A stretch of 64,000 nucleotides of DNA from Ruminococcus sp. 210702-SL.1.03 (GTDB lineage: Bacteria; Bacillota; Clostridia; Oscillospirales; Ruminococcaceae). The notes under the pieces were generated by a model. It was not told the DNA's origin. It ran no database searches and was given only the letters and a program-made list of their open reading frames with translations. The first letter of the stretch is position 1; the number at the start of each line of letters is the position of its first letter. Of this stretch, positions 32,555 to 41,623 are shown piece by piece. Both the position numbers and the translations under genes were made by a program. The stretch spans positions 62,001-126,000 of the forward strand of contig NZ_JAJCLZ010000007.1 of NCBI RefSeq assembly GCF_020559915.1, given 5' to 3'.

Positions 32555-33481
32555 TCAAGCAAAAAGTACGCTTAAGTATCTGTCGCCTGAGTCGGGGAGA
32601 AGAGCCACGATGGTCTTGCCCTTGTTTTCGGGACGCTTGCCCAGCTCAGCAGCTGCCCAAAGTGCCGCGCCCGAGGAGATGCCGAGCATTACGCCCTGCG
32701 TGGTAGCGATCTTTCTCGCCGCCTCGTAAGAAGCTTCGTTGGAAATGGGGAGGATCTCGTCGTAAACACTTGTATCGAGAACGTCGGGCACGAAGCCTGC
32801 GCCTATACCCTGTATCTTATGAGGGCCGGGCTTTCCACCGGAAAGTACGGGGGAAGTCTGCGGCTCTACCGCTACTATCTTAACGTTAGGATTTTTCTCC
32901 TTGAGGTATTTGCCCACGCCGGTAACCGTACCGCCTGTGCCTACGCCTGCGATGAAAATGTCGACCTTGCCGTCGGTGTCGTCCCAGATCTCGGGGCCGG
33001 TGGTCTCGTAGTGCGCCTGCGCGTTAGAGGGGTTCTCGAACTGCGAGAGGATAATGCTTCCCTCAATCTCGTTTACCATAGCCTTAGCCTTTGCTACCGC
33101 GCCCGACATACCGCTCTTGCCGTCGGTAAGAACGATGTCTGCGCCGTAAGCGCTTATCATATCGCGGCGCTCTTTGGTCATGGTCTCAGGCATTACGATG
33201 ATGACTTTGTATCCGCGTGCAGCGCCTACGGAAGCAATGCCTATACCTGTGTTGCCAGAGGTAGGCTCTATAATAGTTCCGCCGGGCTTTAATCTGCCGG
33301 CTTTTTCAGCGTCGTTTATCATATACAGCGCTGCTCTGTCCTTTACCGAGCCTGTGGGGTTGAGGTACTCCAGCTTGCCGAGAATGGTAGCGGGCACATC
33401 GTAGGCCTTTGCAAAATTGTCAAGCTCCAGCAGGGGAGTTTTGCCTATAAGTTTGTCTGCACTTTTTACTATATTTGCCAT
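32555..33481 (-). CDS. cysK: Cysteine synthase A (O-acetylserine sulfhydrylase)
   Basis: 308 residues, normal for CysK. The PLP lysine lies in NPTGSVKDRAA (Lys47), the substrate loop is PTSGNTGIG, the PLP phosphate loop is GVGTGGTVTG and the C-terminal SSGAA segment is present. It makes cysteine from O-acetylserine and sulfide. It lies 45 bp after metY in the same direction, so the two sulfur-assimilation genes probably form one operon driven from 35033-35061. No serine acetyltransferase gene is in the window. Confidence 0.95.
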   Translation of the reverse strand: MANIVKSADKLIGKTPLLELDNFAKAYDVPATILGKLEYLNPTGSVKDRAALYMINDAEKAGRLKPGGTIIEPTSGNTGIGIASVGAARGYKVIIVMPETMTKERRDMISAYGADIVLTDGKSGMSGAVAKAKAMVNEIEGSIILSQFENPSNAQAHYETTGPEIWDDTDGKVDIFIAGVGTGGTVTGVGKYLKEKNPNVKIVAVEPQTSPVLSGGKPGPHKIQGIGAGFVPDVLDTSVYDEILPISNEASYEAARKIATTQGVMLGISSGAALWAAAELGKRPENKGKTIVALLPDSGDRYLSVLFA

Positions 33482-33526
33482 GATGGATACATCTCCGTTT
33501 CAGTATGTCAATTTGTCGATTTATTA

Positions 33527-34816
33527 TCAAACGTTCTTTACTGCGTCAAAGCCGTGCTGCAGGTCGGCGATGATGTCGTCGATGTGCTCGGTGCCTATCG
33601 AAAGGCGAATGGTGTTCGGCTTGATGCCTGCGTCGAGCAGCTCCTGCTCGTTCATCTGCGAGTGTGTGGTGGAAGCGGGGTGGATAACGAGCGACTTAAC
33701 GTCGGCAACGTTAGCCAGCAGCGAGAACAGCTCGAGAGATTCGGTGAATTTCTTAGCCTTCTCAGCGTCGCCCTTGATCTCGAATGTGAAGATGGAAGCG
33801 CCGCCCTTGGGGAAGTACTTATCGTAAAGCTCCTTCTCTCTGCCGGTAGCGAGTGAGGGGTGGTTTACCTTTTCTACGTCGGGGTGATTCTTGAGGAAGT
33901 CTACTACCTTGAGTGCGTTCTCAACGTGGCGCTCTACTCTCAGCGAAAGGGTTTCCAGACCCTGAAGCAGCAGGAACGAGTTGAAAGGTGAGATGGTAGC
34001 GCCCAGATCTCTCATCAGCGTGGTGCGGATCTTGAGGACGTAAGCGATGTTGCCCGCAGCCTCGGTGAATACTACGCCGTGGTAAGAGGGGTTAGGCTTG
34101 CTGAGTCCGGGGAACTTATCGTTCTGCGCCCAGTCGAACTTGCCTGCGTCTACGATAACGCCGCCCATTACAGTGCCGTGGCCGCCGATGAACTTGGTAG
34201 CCGAATGTACTACTACGTCTGCGCCGTGCTCGATAGGTCTGAGCAGGTAAGGAGTAGCGAAGGTGCTGTCAACTATCAGCGGGATACCGTGGCGGTGTGC
34301 GATCTCGGAAATAGCCTCGAGGTCGATAACGTCGGAATTGGGGTTGCCGAGAGTTTCAGCGTAGATGAGCTTGGTGTTGTCCTTTATAGCAGCCTCGATC
34401 TCTTCGAGGTTGTGGGGGTTTACAAAAGTTGTTTCGATTCCCTGATCTGCAAGGGTGTTTGCGAAGAGGTTGTAAGTACCGCCGTAGAGGTTCGAGGAGG
34501 AAACGATGTGGTCGCCTGCCAGCGCGATGTTCTGTACAGCGTAGGCGATAGCGGCCGAACCGCTAGCGGTAGCCAGAGCAGCAGCGCCGCCCTCGAGAGC
34601 AGCTATTCTCTGCTCAAATACATCAGAAGTGGGGTTCATCAGACGGGTGTAGATGTTGCCGCCCTCAGAAAGTGCAAATCTGCCCGCCGCCTGCGCAGAG
34701 TCTTTAAATACATAAGAGGTGGTAGCGTATATCGGCACCGCTCTTGCGTCAGTGGTGGGGTCGGGATTTTCCTGTCCTACGTGAAGCTGAAGTGTTTCAA
34801 ATTTATAATTGCTCAT
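33527..34816 (-). CDS. metY: O-acetylhomoserine sulfhydrylase
   Basis: 429 residues from ATG 34816 (GAAAGGAAG upstream); an upstream in-frame ATG at 34861 is not supported. It belongs to the Cys/Met metabolism PLP family: [14 protein letters not shown] at the N terminus, [14 protein letters not shown], and the PLP lysine in [19 protein letters not shown]-terminal [14 protein letters not shown] is typical. It makes homocysteine directly from O-acetylhomoserine and sulfide. Its leader is about 215 nt long and includes a possible 22-codon peptide frame. Confidence 0.93.
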   Translation of the reverse strand: MSNYKFETLQLHVGQENPDPTTDARAVPIYATTSYVFKDSAQAAGRFALSEGGNIYTRLMNPTSDVFEQRIAALEGGAAALATASGSAAIAYAVQNIALAGDHIVSSSNLYGGTYNLFANTLADQGIETTFVNPHNLEEIEAAIKDNTKLIYAETLGNPNSDVIDLEAISEIAHRHGIPLIVDSTFATPYLLRPIEHGADVVVHSATKFIGGHGTVMGGVIVDAGKFDWAQNDKFPGLSKPNPSYHGVVFTEAAGNIAYVLKIRTTLMRDLGATISPFNSFLLLQGLETLSLRVERHVENALKVVDFLKNHPDVEKVNHPSLATGREKELYDKYFPKGGASIFTFEIKGDAEKAKKFTESLELFSLLANVADVKSLVIHPASTTHSQMNEQELLDAGIKPNTIRLSIGTEHIDDIIADLQHGFDAVKNV

Positions 34817-34913
34817 GATGATCTTCCTTTCGTTTTCGGGGTGCTGCCCCGGCTTTGTCAAATTGGTCGGTTTTGCGTGTGAGTTTCGTACTTTTTGCTG
34901 TAAGTAAAAAATC

Positions 34914-34982
34914 TTACTTTTCGATGAACTTCATACATCGCCGCATTCGCTCTGATGAAGTATATCTTGAAATGAAAGTCAT
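34914..34982 (-). CDS. Possible 22-codon leader peptide of metY-cysK
   Basis: On the minus strand an ATG with GGCGGAG about 8 nt upstream opens [19 protein letters not shown] followed by IEK and a stop, inside the metY leader. Three Met and one Cys in 22 codons could allow sensing of sulfur amino acids by translation, but I see no clear terminator/antiterminator pair after it. It may be chance. Confidence 0.3.
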   Translation of the reverse strand: MTFISRYTSSERMRRCMKFIEK

Positions 34983-35032
34983 AATTCATCTCCGCCTTTC
35001 TGTAACGGTGTTTGCTTTCTTTCGATGATACT

Positions 35033-35065
35033 AGTATATCACGTCATTCCTACTTTGTCAATAGG
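35033..35065 (-). promoter_or_regulatory. metY-cysK promoter with overlapping inverted repeat
   Basis: On the minus strand TTGACA (35056-35061), 17 bp, TATACT (35033-35038). CCTA (35049-35052) and TAGG (35062-35065) form an inverted repeat around the -35, a plausible operator for an Rrf2/CymR-type sulfur regulator. No such regulator is in the window. Confidence 0.6.
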
Positions 35066-35268
35066 TTTTAGGGGATATTTTATTTTTCAGACATTTGCAC
35101 AAATAAACGCGCAATTCCGGCAATGACGATTGTGCAATATGCGGCCACATCAATTAGCAAGGACTAACCGCTTTCGGGAAAAGTGCAGGATTTACTTGAC
35201 GATAATTCATCGTATTCGCATAAAAGATAAAAAAATTAGTGAAAAATATTAAAATTATATGTAACCTC

Positions 35269-35297
35269 TTGAAAAATTTATCGTTTTGTTATATAAT
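35269..35297 (+). promoter_or_regulatory. ilvE promoter
   Basis: TTGAAA, 17 bp, TATAAT (35292-35297). The 100-nt leader contains a GCGG...CCGC hairpin near 35350-35365. The rest of 35066-35268 is AT-rich and holds nothing I recognise. Confidence 0.7.
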
Positions 35298-35401
35298 AGA
35301 CTTAACAGCGATGAATTTGCCGAGGCGGGATAAGTCATTTTCGCTATGCGGCGGCTTTCACCGCGTACATACTCATTAAATATTATGAAAGAAGGATTTG
35401 T

Positions 35402-36469
35402 ATGTTAGATCTTAAAATCGAACGTACCACAGCGCCTAAGGAAAAACCTACCGATGAGACCAAGCTCGGTTTCGGCCACATCTTCACCGACCATATGTTT
35501 GTAATGAATTACGATACAGGCATGGGCTGGCACGATGCAAGAATAGTACCTTTCGGTAACATTACCCTTTCGCCTGCCGCTATGTGCCTGCACTACGGTC
35601 AGGAGATCTTCGAGGGTCTTAAGGCATACCGCACCGCCGAAGGCTCGGTACAGCTTTTCCGTCCGCAGGAGAATTTCAAGAGAATGAACGTTTCTGCTGA
35701 GAGAATGGTAATACCGCAGATCGACGAAGAATTCATGCTCCACGCTCTTAAAGAGCTTATCAAGCTGGAGCAGGACTGGGTGCCTCATACCGACGGCGCT
35801 TCGCTCTATATCCGTCCTTTCATTTTTGCTACCGACCCGTATGTCGGCGTAAGACCTGCTGACCACTACCTCTTTATGATAATCCTTTCGCCCTCCGGCG
35901 CTTACTACTCTACCGGTCTTAACCCCGTTAAGATCTATGTTGAGCAGAAGTATGTAAGAGCGGTAAGAGGCGGTACGGGCTTTGCCAAGACCGCCGCTAA
36001 CTACGCAATCTCGCTCAAGGGTCAGGACGAGGCACACGCTCAGGATTACGAGCAGGTGCTCTGGCTCGACGGCGTAGAGCAGAAGTACATTGAGGAAGTA
36101 GGCTCTATGAACATATTCTTCGTTATCGACGGCGAAGTTATCACCCCGAAGCTCACCGGCTCGGTACTGCCCGGCATAACGAGAAAATCGGCTCTCGAGA
36201 TCTGCAAGAAGCGCGGATATAAGGTAAGCGAGAGAAGAATAACCATTCAGGAAGTTGCTGACGCTTACGACGCAGGCAAGCTGGACGAAGTATTCGGCAC
36301 AGGTACGGCCGCCGTTATCTCGCCTGTCGGCCACCTCAAGTGGGGCGAAAAGATCATGACCATCAACGACAACAAGATAGGACCTATCTCGCAGATGCTT
36401 TACGATACCATGACCGGTATCCAGTGGGGCAAGATCGAGGACGAGTTCGGCTGGGTCGTTAAGATCTGA
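35402..36469 (+). CDS. ilvE: Branched-chain amino acid aminotransferase
   Basis: 355 residues, fold-type IV PLP aminotransferase of the longer (BCAT/eukaryotic-like) branch. Seen are GHIFTDHMFVMNYDTGMGWHD, HYGQEIFEGLKAYRT, RPFIFATDP, FAKTAANYAISL around the PLP lysine and a GTGTAAVISPVG loop. It makes the last step of valine, leucine and isoleucine synthesis. Its own promoter and terminator make it monocistronic. AGAAGGA precedes the ATG. Confidence 0.93.
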   Translation: MLDLKIERTTAPKEKPTDETKLGFGHIFTDHMFVMNYDTGMGWHDARIVPFGNITLSPAAMCLHYGQEIFEGLKAYRTAEGSVQLFRPQENFKRMNVSAERMVIPQIDEEFMLHALKELIKLEQDWVPHTDGASLYIRPFIFATDPYVGVRPADHYLFMIILSPSGAYYSTGLNPVKIYVEQKYVRAVRGGTGFAKTAANYAISLKGQDEAHAQDYEQVLWLDGVEQKYIEEVGSMNIFFVIDGEVITPKLTGSVLPGITRKSALEICKKRGYKVSERRITIQEVADAYDAGKLDEVFGTGTAAVISPVGHLKWGEKIMTINDNKIGPISQMLYDTMTGIQWGKIEDEFGWVVKI

Positions 36470-36485
36470 TAAATTTAGACAATAT

Positions 36486-36518
36486 TTAAGGGACGGTTTT
36501 TGCGCCGTCCCTTTTTTT
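36486..36518 (+). terminator. Terminator after ilvE
   Basis: GGGACGG-tttttgcg-CCGTCCC then TTTTTTT. Confidence 0.88.
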
Positions 36519-36525
36519 ATGTGTA

Positions 36526-37233
36526 TTATGCGTAGTAGTCGAGTTTTCTGCCGTCGGAATTGCGGGGGTAAAAGGTTATATTGCCGTCGTAGTACACCGC
36601 GAAGAAAATATCGGCGGGTGAGTTGTAGCCCTGCGCGTGCATTTCGTCAGTAAGGCGTTTTATCTTAAATCCTGCATCCTGCATATTTTTCTCCATCATA
36701 ACGCCGTCCATGATGAGGTTGAGCGGAGCAGGCTTTTCCTGCGGCTGCTGTCCGAGATCTTTCAGATTTACAGGGCGCGAGCTTTCGGTCTGGCGGAAAG
36801 ACACCCTGCCGTTGCTCTCCATGACGGCTGTGGCAATATCCTCCACTGAGAAAAAGCCTGCGCAGCGGGCGGCTACCAGCAGGTCGTCGAGGTCTAGGCG
36901 GGCTTTCTTGACGTTTTCGCGGTAGATAGTGCCGTTTTCGATGAGCACCAGCGGCTCGCCCGAGAAAAATTTTCGCGCCGACATAGAGTTCATAGTCGCG
37001 AGGGATATGAAAAAGCCGGTAACGCCGTATATCGCCATAGCGATAACGCTTATCCATATCATCTCCCAGCTTTCGGAAAGCGCCATTTCGGCGGCGATAG
37101 AGCCTATGGTGATGCCGTTGATGTAATCGAACATATTGAGCTGCGAGATCTGCTTGTTGCCCATAAGCTTTGTGAGCAGGAACATCACGATCATCGAAGC
37201 GGCGGCGGCGCACACGGTTTTTATGATAAGCAT
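36526..37233 (-). CDS. YetF/DUF421 family membrane protein
   Basis: 235 residues. Three N-terminal membrane segments (about 5-25, 35-50, 57-80) are followed by a soluble DUF421 domain with SGEPLVLIENGTIYRENVKKA and RCAGFFSVEDIATAVMESNG. This is the YetF/YcaP layout, in which the soluble part assembles under the membrane. In Bacillus members are linked to spore germination and envelope functions, but the role is not settled. Single gene with a good site (GGAGGGA) before the ATG. Confidence 0.85.
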   Translation of the reverse strand: MLIIKTVCAAAASMIVMFLLTKLMGNKQISQLNMFDYINGITIGSIAAEMALSESWEMIWISVIAMAIYGVTGFFISLATMNSMSARKFFSGEPLVLIENGTIYRENVKKARLDLDDLLVAARCAGFFSVEDIATAVMESNGRVSFRQTESSRPVNLKDLGQQPQEKPAPLNLIMDGVMMEKNMQDAGFKIKRLTDEMHAQGYNSPADIFFAVYYDGNITFYPRNSDGRKLDYYA

Positions 37234-37302
37234 TTGCGATCCCTCCGTTTGAATTGATATAGGCTTATCATTGGCAGTCGCGCGGAAATTTATGCAAAGA
37301 AA

Positions 37303-37340
37303 AAACGGACGGAGTATTTTTGCGGTACTCCGTCTGTATG
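37303..37340 (-). terminator. Terminator of the 37354-41157 minus-strand cluster
   Basis: On the minus strand ACGGAGTA-ccgcaaaaa-TACTCCGT followed by ccgttttttc. Confidence 0.75.
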
Positions 37341-37353
37341 TTTAATGCTGAAA

Positions 37354-37920
37354 TTATTTCCCCTTATACACCCTAACGCTTATCGGCGGGCAATTGGGGC
37401 GGTTGACAAATCTGCTCACCAGCGCGGTGTATTCGTTGACGGGCAGGCGCTCGAGATACTCCAGTATCGCGTCGCGCTCCTCTGTGCCCGTATCTCTGCC
37501 GTAGTATATCGAAAGGCTCATAACGCCATTAGGCTTTAGCAGGCGCAGACCTTTTTCAATGGCCTCTATGCTCGTGTCGCGCTTGGTGTTTATAGTGTGG
37601 TCGCCGCCCGGCAGCCAGCCGAAATTGAAAACAATAGCCGCTACCGTGCCCTCCTCGGCGTATTCGTCGATGCGGTGGTGGCTCTCTAAGTGCACCTCGC
37701 CGTTGGCAAATCCGCGCTTTTCAAGCAGCTCGCGAGTGCTCTCCACCGCCGCGGGCTGAATGTCGAAAGCTATTACCTTGCCCGTTTTGCCGACAAGCTC
37801 GCAGAGAAAAGCTGTGTCGTTGCCGCGGCCCGCCGTGCAGTCTATGCAGATGTCGCCCGCCTTTACGTTCTCAGCAAGAAAAGCGTGCGCAAGCTGCACC
37901 GCGCCGAACTGGCTCGCCAT
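37354..37920 (-). CDS. mnmM: SAM-dependent methyltransferase, MnmM/YtqB type (tRNA wobble uridine)
   Basis: 188 residues of the small Rossmann methyltransferase family once called rRNA methylase (PF06962). It has CIDCTAGRGNDTAFL as the SAM loop, FDIQPAAVESTRE, and FNFGWLPGGDHTINT, the family signature. B. subtilis YtqB/MnmM and relatives methylate nm5s2U34 in tRNA to mnm5s2U34. Its start overlaps the stop codon of the upstream lipoprotein by one base, so it is the last gene of that cluster. Assignment rests on the signature, not on a full comparison. Confidence 0.8.
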   Translation of the reverse strand: MASQFGAVQLAHAFLAENVKAGDICIDCTAGRGNDTAFLCELVGKTGKVIAFDIQPAAVESTRELLEKRGFANGEVHLESHHRIDEYAEEGTVAAIVFNFGWLPGGDHTINTKRDTSIEAIEKGLRLLKPNGVMSLSIYYGRDTGTEERDAILEYLERLPVNEYTALVSRFVNRPNCPPISVRVYKGK

Positions 37921-38768
37921 TATTCTTCACCGGCTTTGCCGGTATCTTCCGCCGCGCTCTCAGCTTCGGAAGTATCCGCGTTCATATCGCTGTATTCCGA
38001 AAGGTCGGGCAGGTTTATGTTCTCGTCCGCGCACTCGGCGAGCATATCTATCGTGTAGAAGGTCGAAGCCATGCCGTCAGGGGTGATGACGTAATTCATC
38101 AGCGCGCCGGTGTCCTTATTAAAGGTGTAGCGGATAGTGCCCGAAGCCTGAGTGAAGTCCTCGTCGATGGCGTAAACCTCGGAAATGTTGCCGTTTTCAT
38201 CGATCTCGGCGGAGATGAAGTCAGCCGTGCCGCCGAAAAGCGGGTCGGAATTTCGCGTATCGTAATCAAAATCCGCTTCTTTAGAGTAAGACTTCGTTAC
38301 CTCGGAGATGGTGTAAAAATCCTTGTCTTTAGTGTAATAGCCGGAATATGTGCCGCTGCCGTAGTTGGAGGAAACGGCTATCTCGCCATCTCTCAGGGCA
38401 AAGGTAAGCTCAGCCCCCTGCGTCGACATTTCGATGTAGTAATTTTCCCCGAATTCCTTTTTCAGCGCGTCGTACATATGCGTATCGCTTTCGGGGTCGT
38501 AGGAAGCCGCGGCGGTCTTCATCGACTCTGCGGCGGTGTAATCTCCGCCCTTTTTGTAATCCTCAGCGGTAAGCTCGGCAGCCGAATCGTCAGCGCCGTC
38601 GGCAGCGTCCGCCGAATTATCCTCAGCGGAGGAAGTTTCGGTAACTGCGTCCGCGCTTTCGGTCTTGCTCGAATTGTCGGATCTTTCCGAATTTCCGCAA
38701 GCGGTAAGCGCCAGCATACAAGCGGCGAGCGCCGCGCAGATAAGTCTTGTGATGTGTTTGTTCTTCAT
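37920..38768 (-). CDS. Uncharacterised lipoprotein (1 of a pair)
   Basis: 282 residues. Signal peptide with lipobox LTAC (about 20-24), an acidic Ser/Asp/Ala/Glu-rich linker (25-75) and a beta-rich domain with YTAAESMKTAAASYD, a FYTISEVTKSY block and a DGMASTFYTIDML segment. The end repeats INLPDLSEYSDM, which has a close match in the neighbouring lipoprotein (INLPDLTGWEDM). I assign no function; both look like distant relatives of surface lipoproteins with a lipoprotein-carrier-like beta fold. Confidence 0.6.
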   Translation of the reverse strand: MKNKHITRLICAALAACMLALTACGNSERSDNSSKTESADAVTETSSAEDNSADAADGADDSAAELTAEDYKKGGDYTAAESMKTAAASYDPESDTHMYDALKKEFGENYYIEMSTQGAELTFALRDGEIAVSSNYGSGTYSGYYTKDKDFYTISEVTKSYSKEADFDYDTRNSDPLFGGTADFISAEIDENGNISEVYAIDEDFTQASGTIRYTFNKDTGALMNYVITPDGMASTFYTIDMLAECADENINLPDLSEYSDMNADTSEAESAAEDTGKAGEE

Positions 38769-38795
38769 TTTTATACTCTCCTTGTTCGGAAAAAA

Positions 38796-39605
38796 TTATC
38801 CGAAAATATTTACGCCGAGGTCTGAAAGCGCTTCGGCAAGCTTGTCGTCATCCATATCGGCGAGGTCGTCGTAGGTGTAGCCCGCTTTATCGAGGTCTTC
38901 TTCGGTGATCCCCATGTAGTAAAGCGAAAGCTTCAGCTGTGATTTGTGGTCTAGGCTGTCGGAGTCGCTCATGTCCTCCCAGCCTGTGAGGTCGGGCAGG
39001 TTTATATCCGCGCCGCTCCAGTTTATCGAATTTACAGTGACTTCAGTCGTGCCCGAAGAGGTTTCCGAGGTTATGCTTTTCAGCTCGCCCGTTTCCTCGT
39101 CGTACACGAAGGTGAACTTTTCGTCGTTGCTGCCGCTCTCCGCGGTGCTGTCTACTGATGTGTATATCTCGGTAGTTTCGCCGTTCTCGGTTTTGGCAGA
39201 GGAGAGCGAATCGCCCTCGCCTATCGAGAAGAGCCCATCGGCAAAAGGCTTGCTTTCGTCTGAGATCTGGTAGAAATTAACGTCGGGCATCAGCAGGTAG
39301 GTCTTATCGTCGATGCTGTAAAACTCGGTGTAGATGCCGCCGTAATTGAGCGAGGTAAAGGTCTTGCCATCGTGCGCGGTGATCTTGCAGTCGGTGTCGC
39401 CCGAGCTTTCAAGACCCGAAACGGTGATGTCGATAGAGTATTCGCCCGCTTTCATGTTATCCATCATTTTTTCGGTGAGCGTCTTGTTCTCCTCCGAGGA
39501 AGCCTGACTGCCCGCGGCGGAGCTTTCGGCTTTTGACTTTGAGCACCCGCCCAGTGAAGCGGCTAAAACGGCGGCGGAAGCAAATGCTAAAAATTTTTTC
39601 ATCAT
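38796..39605 (-). CDS. Uncharacterised lipoprotein (2 of a pair)
   Basis: 269 residues. Lipobox SLGGC at about 17-21, then a Ser-rich linker and a beta-rich domain: YSIDITVSGLESSGDTDCK, KTFTSLNYGGIYTEFYSID, DKTYLLMPDVNFYQI. A C-terminal helical segment (about 225-269, YYMGITEEDLDKAGYTYDDL) is not in the neighbour. It shares the INLPDL motif and general fold with the gene at 37920. The pair may have arisen by duplication. Substrate and partner are unknown. Confidence 0.6.
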   Translation of the reverse strand: MMKKFLAFASAAVLAASLGGCSKSKAESSAAGSQASSEENKTLTEKMMDNMKAGEYSIDITVSGLESSGDTDCKITAHDGKTFTSLNYGGIYTEFYSIDDKTYLLMPDVNFYQISDESKPFADGLFSIGEGDSLSSAKTENGETTEIYTSVDSTAESGSNDEKFTFVYDEETGELKSITSETSSGTTEVTVNSINWSGADINLPDLTGWEDMSDSDSLDHKSQLKLSLYYMGITEEDLDKAGYTYDDLADMDDDKLAEALSDLGVNIFG

Positions 39606-39615
39606 ATTCTTTACC

Positions 39616-40236
39616 TCAGCTTTTTTTATACATTATCTTGGTTTGCAGATCTTCGTTATCGTAGCCCATCTTGAATGTCATGTAGGTGGTTACGGGGTAG
39701 ATGAGCAGCATTATCGGGTATACCGCGAGCAGTACCGCCGACATATCCGCCGCCTGCATATTCGGCGCGAAAAGGTCGATGTAGCCCCAAAGCCCCAGAT
39801 TGAGTATCTTGAATGGCAGCAGCGCCGAGCCTATAACCTTAAAGTACGAGAGCAGCAGCATTATGTACGAAGCCAGCGCGGGCAGCATCGAGATCAGCCC
39901 CAGCGTCAGCCCGAAGCCGCGCTTTACACAGTCGCCGCGGACGGTGTTTTTTATGTGCGCCTTAGCGCCCTCTTTCATGCCGAAATCCGCCATGACGCAT
40001 ATGTAGCAGATCAGTCCGCAAGTTCCGAATATAAATTTTCCCGCCCTGCCGAGAAACAGCGTTGTAGCCATCAGCGAGAGGAAAATAAAAAGCCCGAAAA
40101 ATTCGCATTCCAGCCATTTCAGCAGTGCGGTGATCTTAGCGCGGCGGCGGTCGTAGCGTTCCTCAGCCGAGTAATCGCGGCTGTCCTGCGCGTCCGCCTG
40201 TTTTTTAGTATCGTTCATATCTTGCATATCTTGCAC
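39616..40236 (-). CDS. Uncharacterised membrane protein
   Basis: 206 residues. A charged N-terminal 35 residues (DMNDTKKQADAQDSRDYSAE) is followed by about five hydrophobic segments (near 45-65, 70-85, 107-130, 140-160 and 165-185). No family is recognised. It lies within the lipoprotein cluster, 10 bp from the next gene, so it probably shares their transcript and perhaps forms an envelope complex with them. That is inference from position. Confidence 0.55.
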   Translation of the reverse strand: MQDMQDMNDTKKQADAQDSRDYSAEERYDRRRAKITALLKWLECEFFGLFIFLSLMATTLFLGRAGKFIFGTCGLICYICVMADFGMKEGAKAHIKNTVRGDCVKRGFGLTLGLISMLPALASYIMLLLSYFKVIGSALLPFKILNLGLWGYIDLFAPNMQAADMSAVLLAVYPIMLLIYPVTTYMTFKMGYDNEDLQTKIMYKKS

Positions 40237-40257
40237 GTCAAAAATTCTCCTTAAATA

Positions 40258-41157
40258 TCATTTCGCGGCGTTCTCAAAAGCCTGCTCGGCGGTATCTGCG
40301 GCGCGCGCGTCGACTATCTGCGCCGAAACGCTCAGCTTAAAGCCCTCGCCCAGCAATTCGAGATTGTTTATCTCGCAAACGTCCTCGGTAAAAGTGCCGT
40401 CCTCATTTTCGGTGAAGTGGTCGGCGGAGGTGGTGGTGATGTCCCAGTCGGCGGGGATGACTACGTTTGTAAAAAGCGAGATCTCCTCGCCCTCAGCCGC
40501 CGCCTTCTTAAATGTATAGCTTCTTTTAAAAGGCTCTTTCTCGTCCTCGGAAGCTGTGAAAGGCGATTCCTCCGCGCCGCCGCTTTCGGTCTGCGAGAGC
40601 TGAGTAACGCTGCCCGTCTGCGAAAGCTCGTCCAGCTCGCTTGCGCTCAGCCTGCCTTTATTTTCGTCAAGCGCCTGCGCGCCCTCGGAATTATCGCGGC
40701 AGAGCGCCGAGAAAGCAAGTTCGCCCTTTGCCGCGAGCTGATTGTATTCGTTTTTCAAACTATGGTAAGTTTCCATAAAAGCCAGATAGCTCGGCGAATC
40801 GGGGTCGAGCATAGACTCGTACTGGTCTATCTCCTGCTGTTTTTCGCTCAGCTTCTGCGAAAACGGCACACCGTCGGCGTCCTGCAATTCTACGGTGAAG
40901 CGGACGTAAGCCGTGCCTTTTTCTATCTTAACAGCGGGCGCGAGCGGCACGTTTGAGCCGGCGGTGATCCCCGCGGCTGTCTGCTCCGGCTGACCGCTCT
41001 GCACTATTTTAGCTTCGGGGGCAGTCATCTGCGACTTCTGCTTTGCGCGCTCGCCCGCCAGCGCAGCCTTTGCGCCCAGCGCCGCGCCCGAAAGCAGCAG
41101 AAGTATAAGCGTAAGTGCGGTAAGCAGCCGCTTTTTGCCCTTAGGCTTTTTAGCCAT
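40258..41157 (-). CDS. Uncharacterised single-span exported protein
   Basis: 299 residues from the ATG at 41157 with GAGGTG just upstream; an in-frame ATG at 41178 is less likely. One membrane helix (about 9-30) is followed by an extracytoplasmic domain with a long helix (KLSEKQQEIDQYESMLDPDS) and a beta part that begins in AYVRFTVELQDADGVPFS. No family is recognised. It is the first gene of the minus-strand cluster running to 37354. Confidence 0.55.
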   Translation of the reverse strand: MAKKPKGKKRLLTALTLILLLLSGAALGAKAALAGERAKQKSQMTAPEAKIVQSGQPEQTAAGITAGSNVPLAPAVKIEKGTAYVRFTVELQDADGVPFSQKLSEKQQEIDQYESMLDPDSPSYLAFMETYHSLKNEYNQLAAKGELAFSALCRDNSEGAQALDENKGRLSASELDELSQTGSVTQLSQTESGGAEESPFTASEDEKEPFKRSYTFKKAAAEGEEISLFTNVVIPADWDITTTSADHFTENEDGTFTEDVCEINNLELLGEGFKLSVSAQIVDARAADTAEQAFENAAK

Positions 41158-41510
41158 TTTCTCACCTCGGTCATACAAAGTGTACTACCTTAAATTATAG
41201 CATACCGCGGGCGCATTGTCAACGAAAGGCGGCGCGTTTTCGCCAAACCGTCACAAAGGGGCGGCTGGTAAATTTTTATTTGTGCACGTTTACAAAAAAT
41301 TTAAAAGTTACGAAATGGTTACAAAGTGCCCGCAGATACCGTGCTGTCGGGTGGTCGGGATAATGAAAAATGCGTGAAACGGCGCATATTTTACAAAAAA
41401 TTCACACAATGCGCCTCGTAATGTGTTACAATTTGTAATAAATAGATTTGCGCTTATCATGTGCTCAGCCGTTTTTCATAATTTTTTTGAACATTTTTAC
41501 TATACGGCAC

Positions 41511-41539
41511 TTGAAATTTGAGTTTTTTTTTGGTATAAT
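41511..41539 (+). promoter_or_regulatory. Promoter of the PucR-type regulator gene
   Basis: TTGAAA, 17 bp, TATAAT (41534-41539). The rest of 41158-41510 is AT-rich, with no gene or clear structure. Confidence 0.7.
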
Positions 41540-41623
41540 AGCATTATACACAAATGCTTGACCGAATTGTGCGTTTTTTTATCGGTCGGGCTGTTATTTT
41601 GCTGAATAAGGAGAATCATAACT

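Noticed and set aside
34817..35032. SAM riboswitch or T-box in the metY leader
   Set aside because: I find neither the conserved T-box sequence nor a SAM-I type fold with a terminator.
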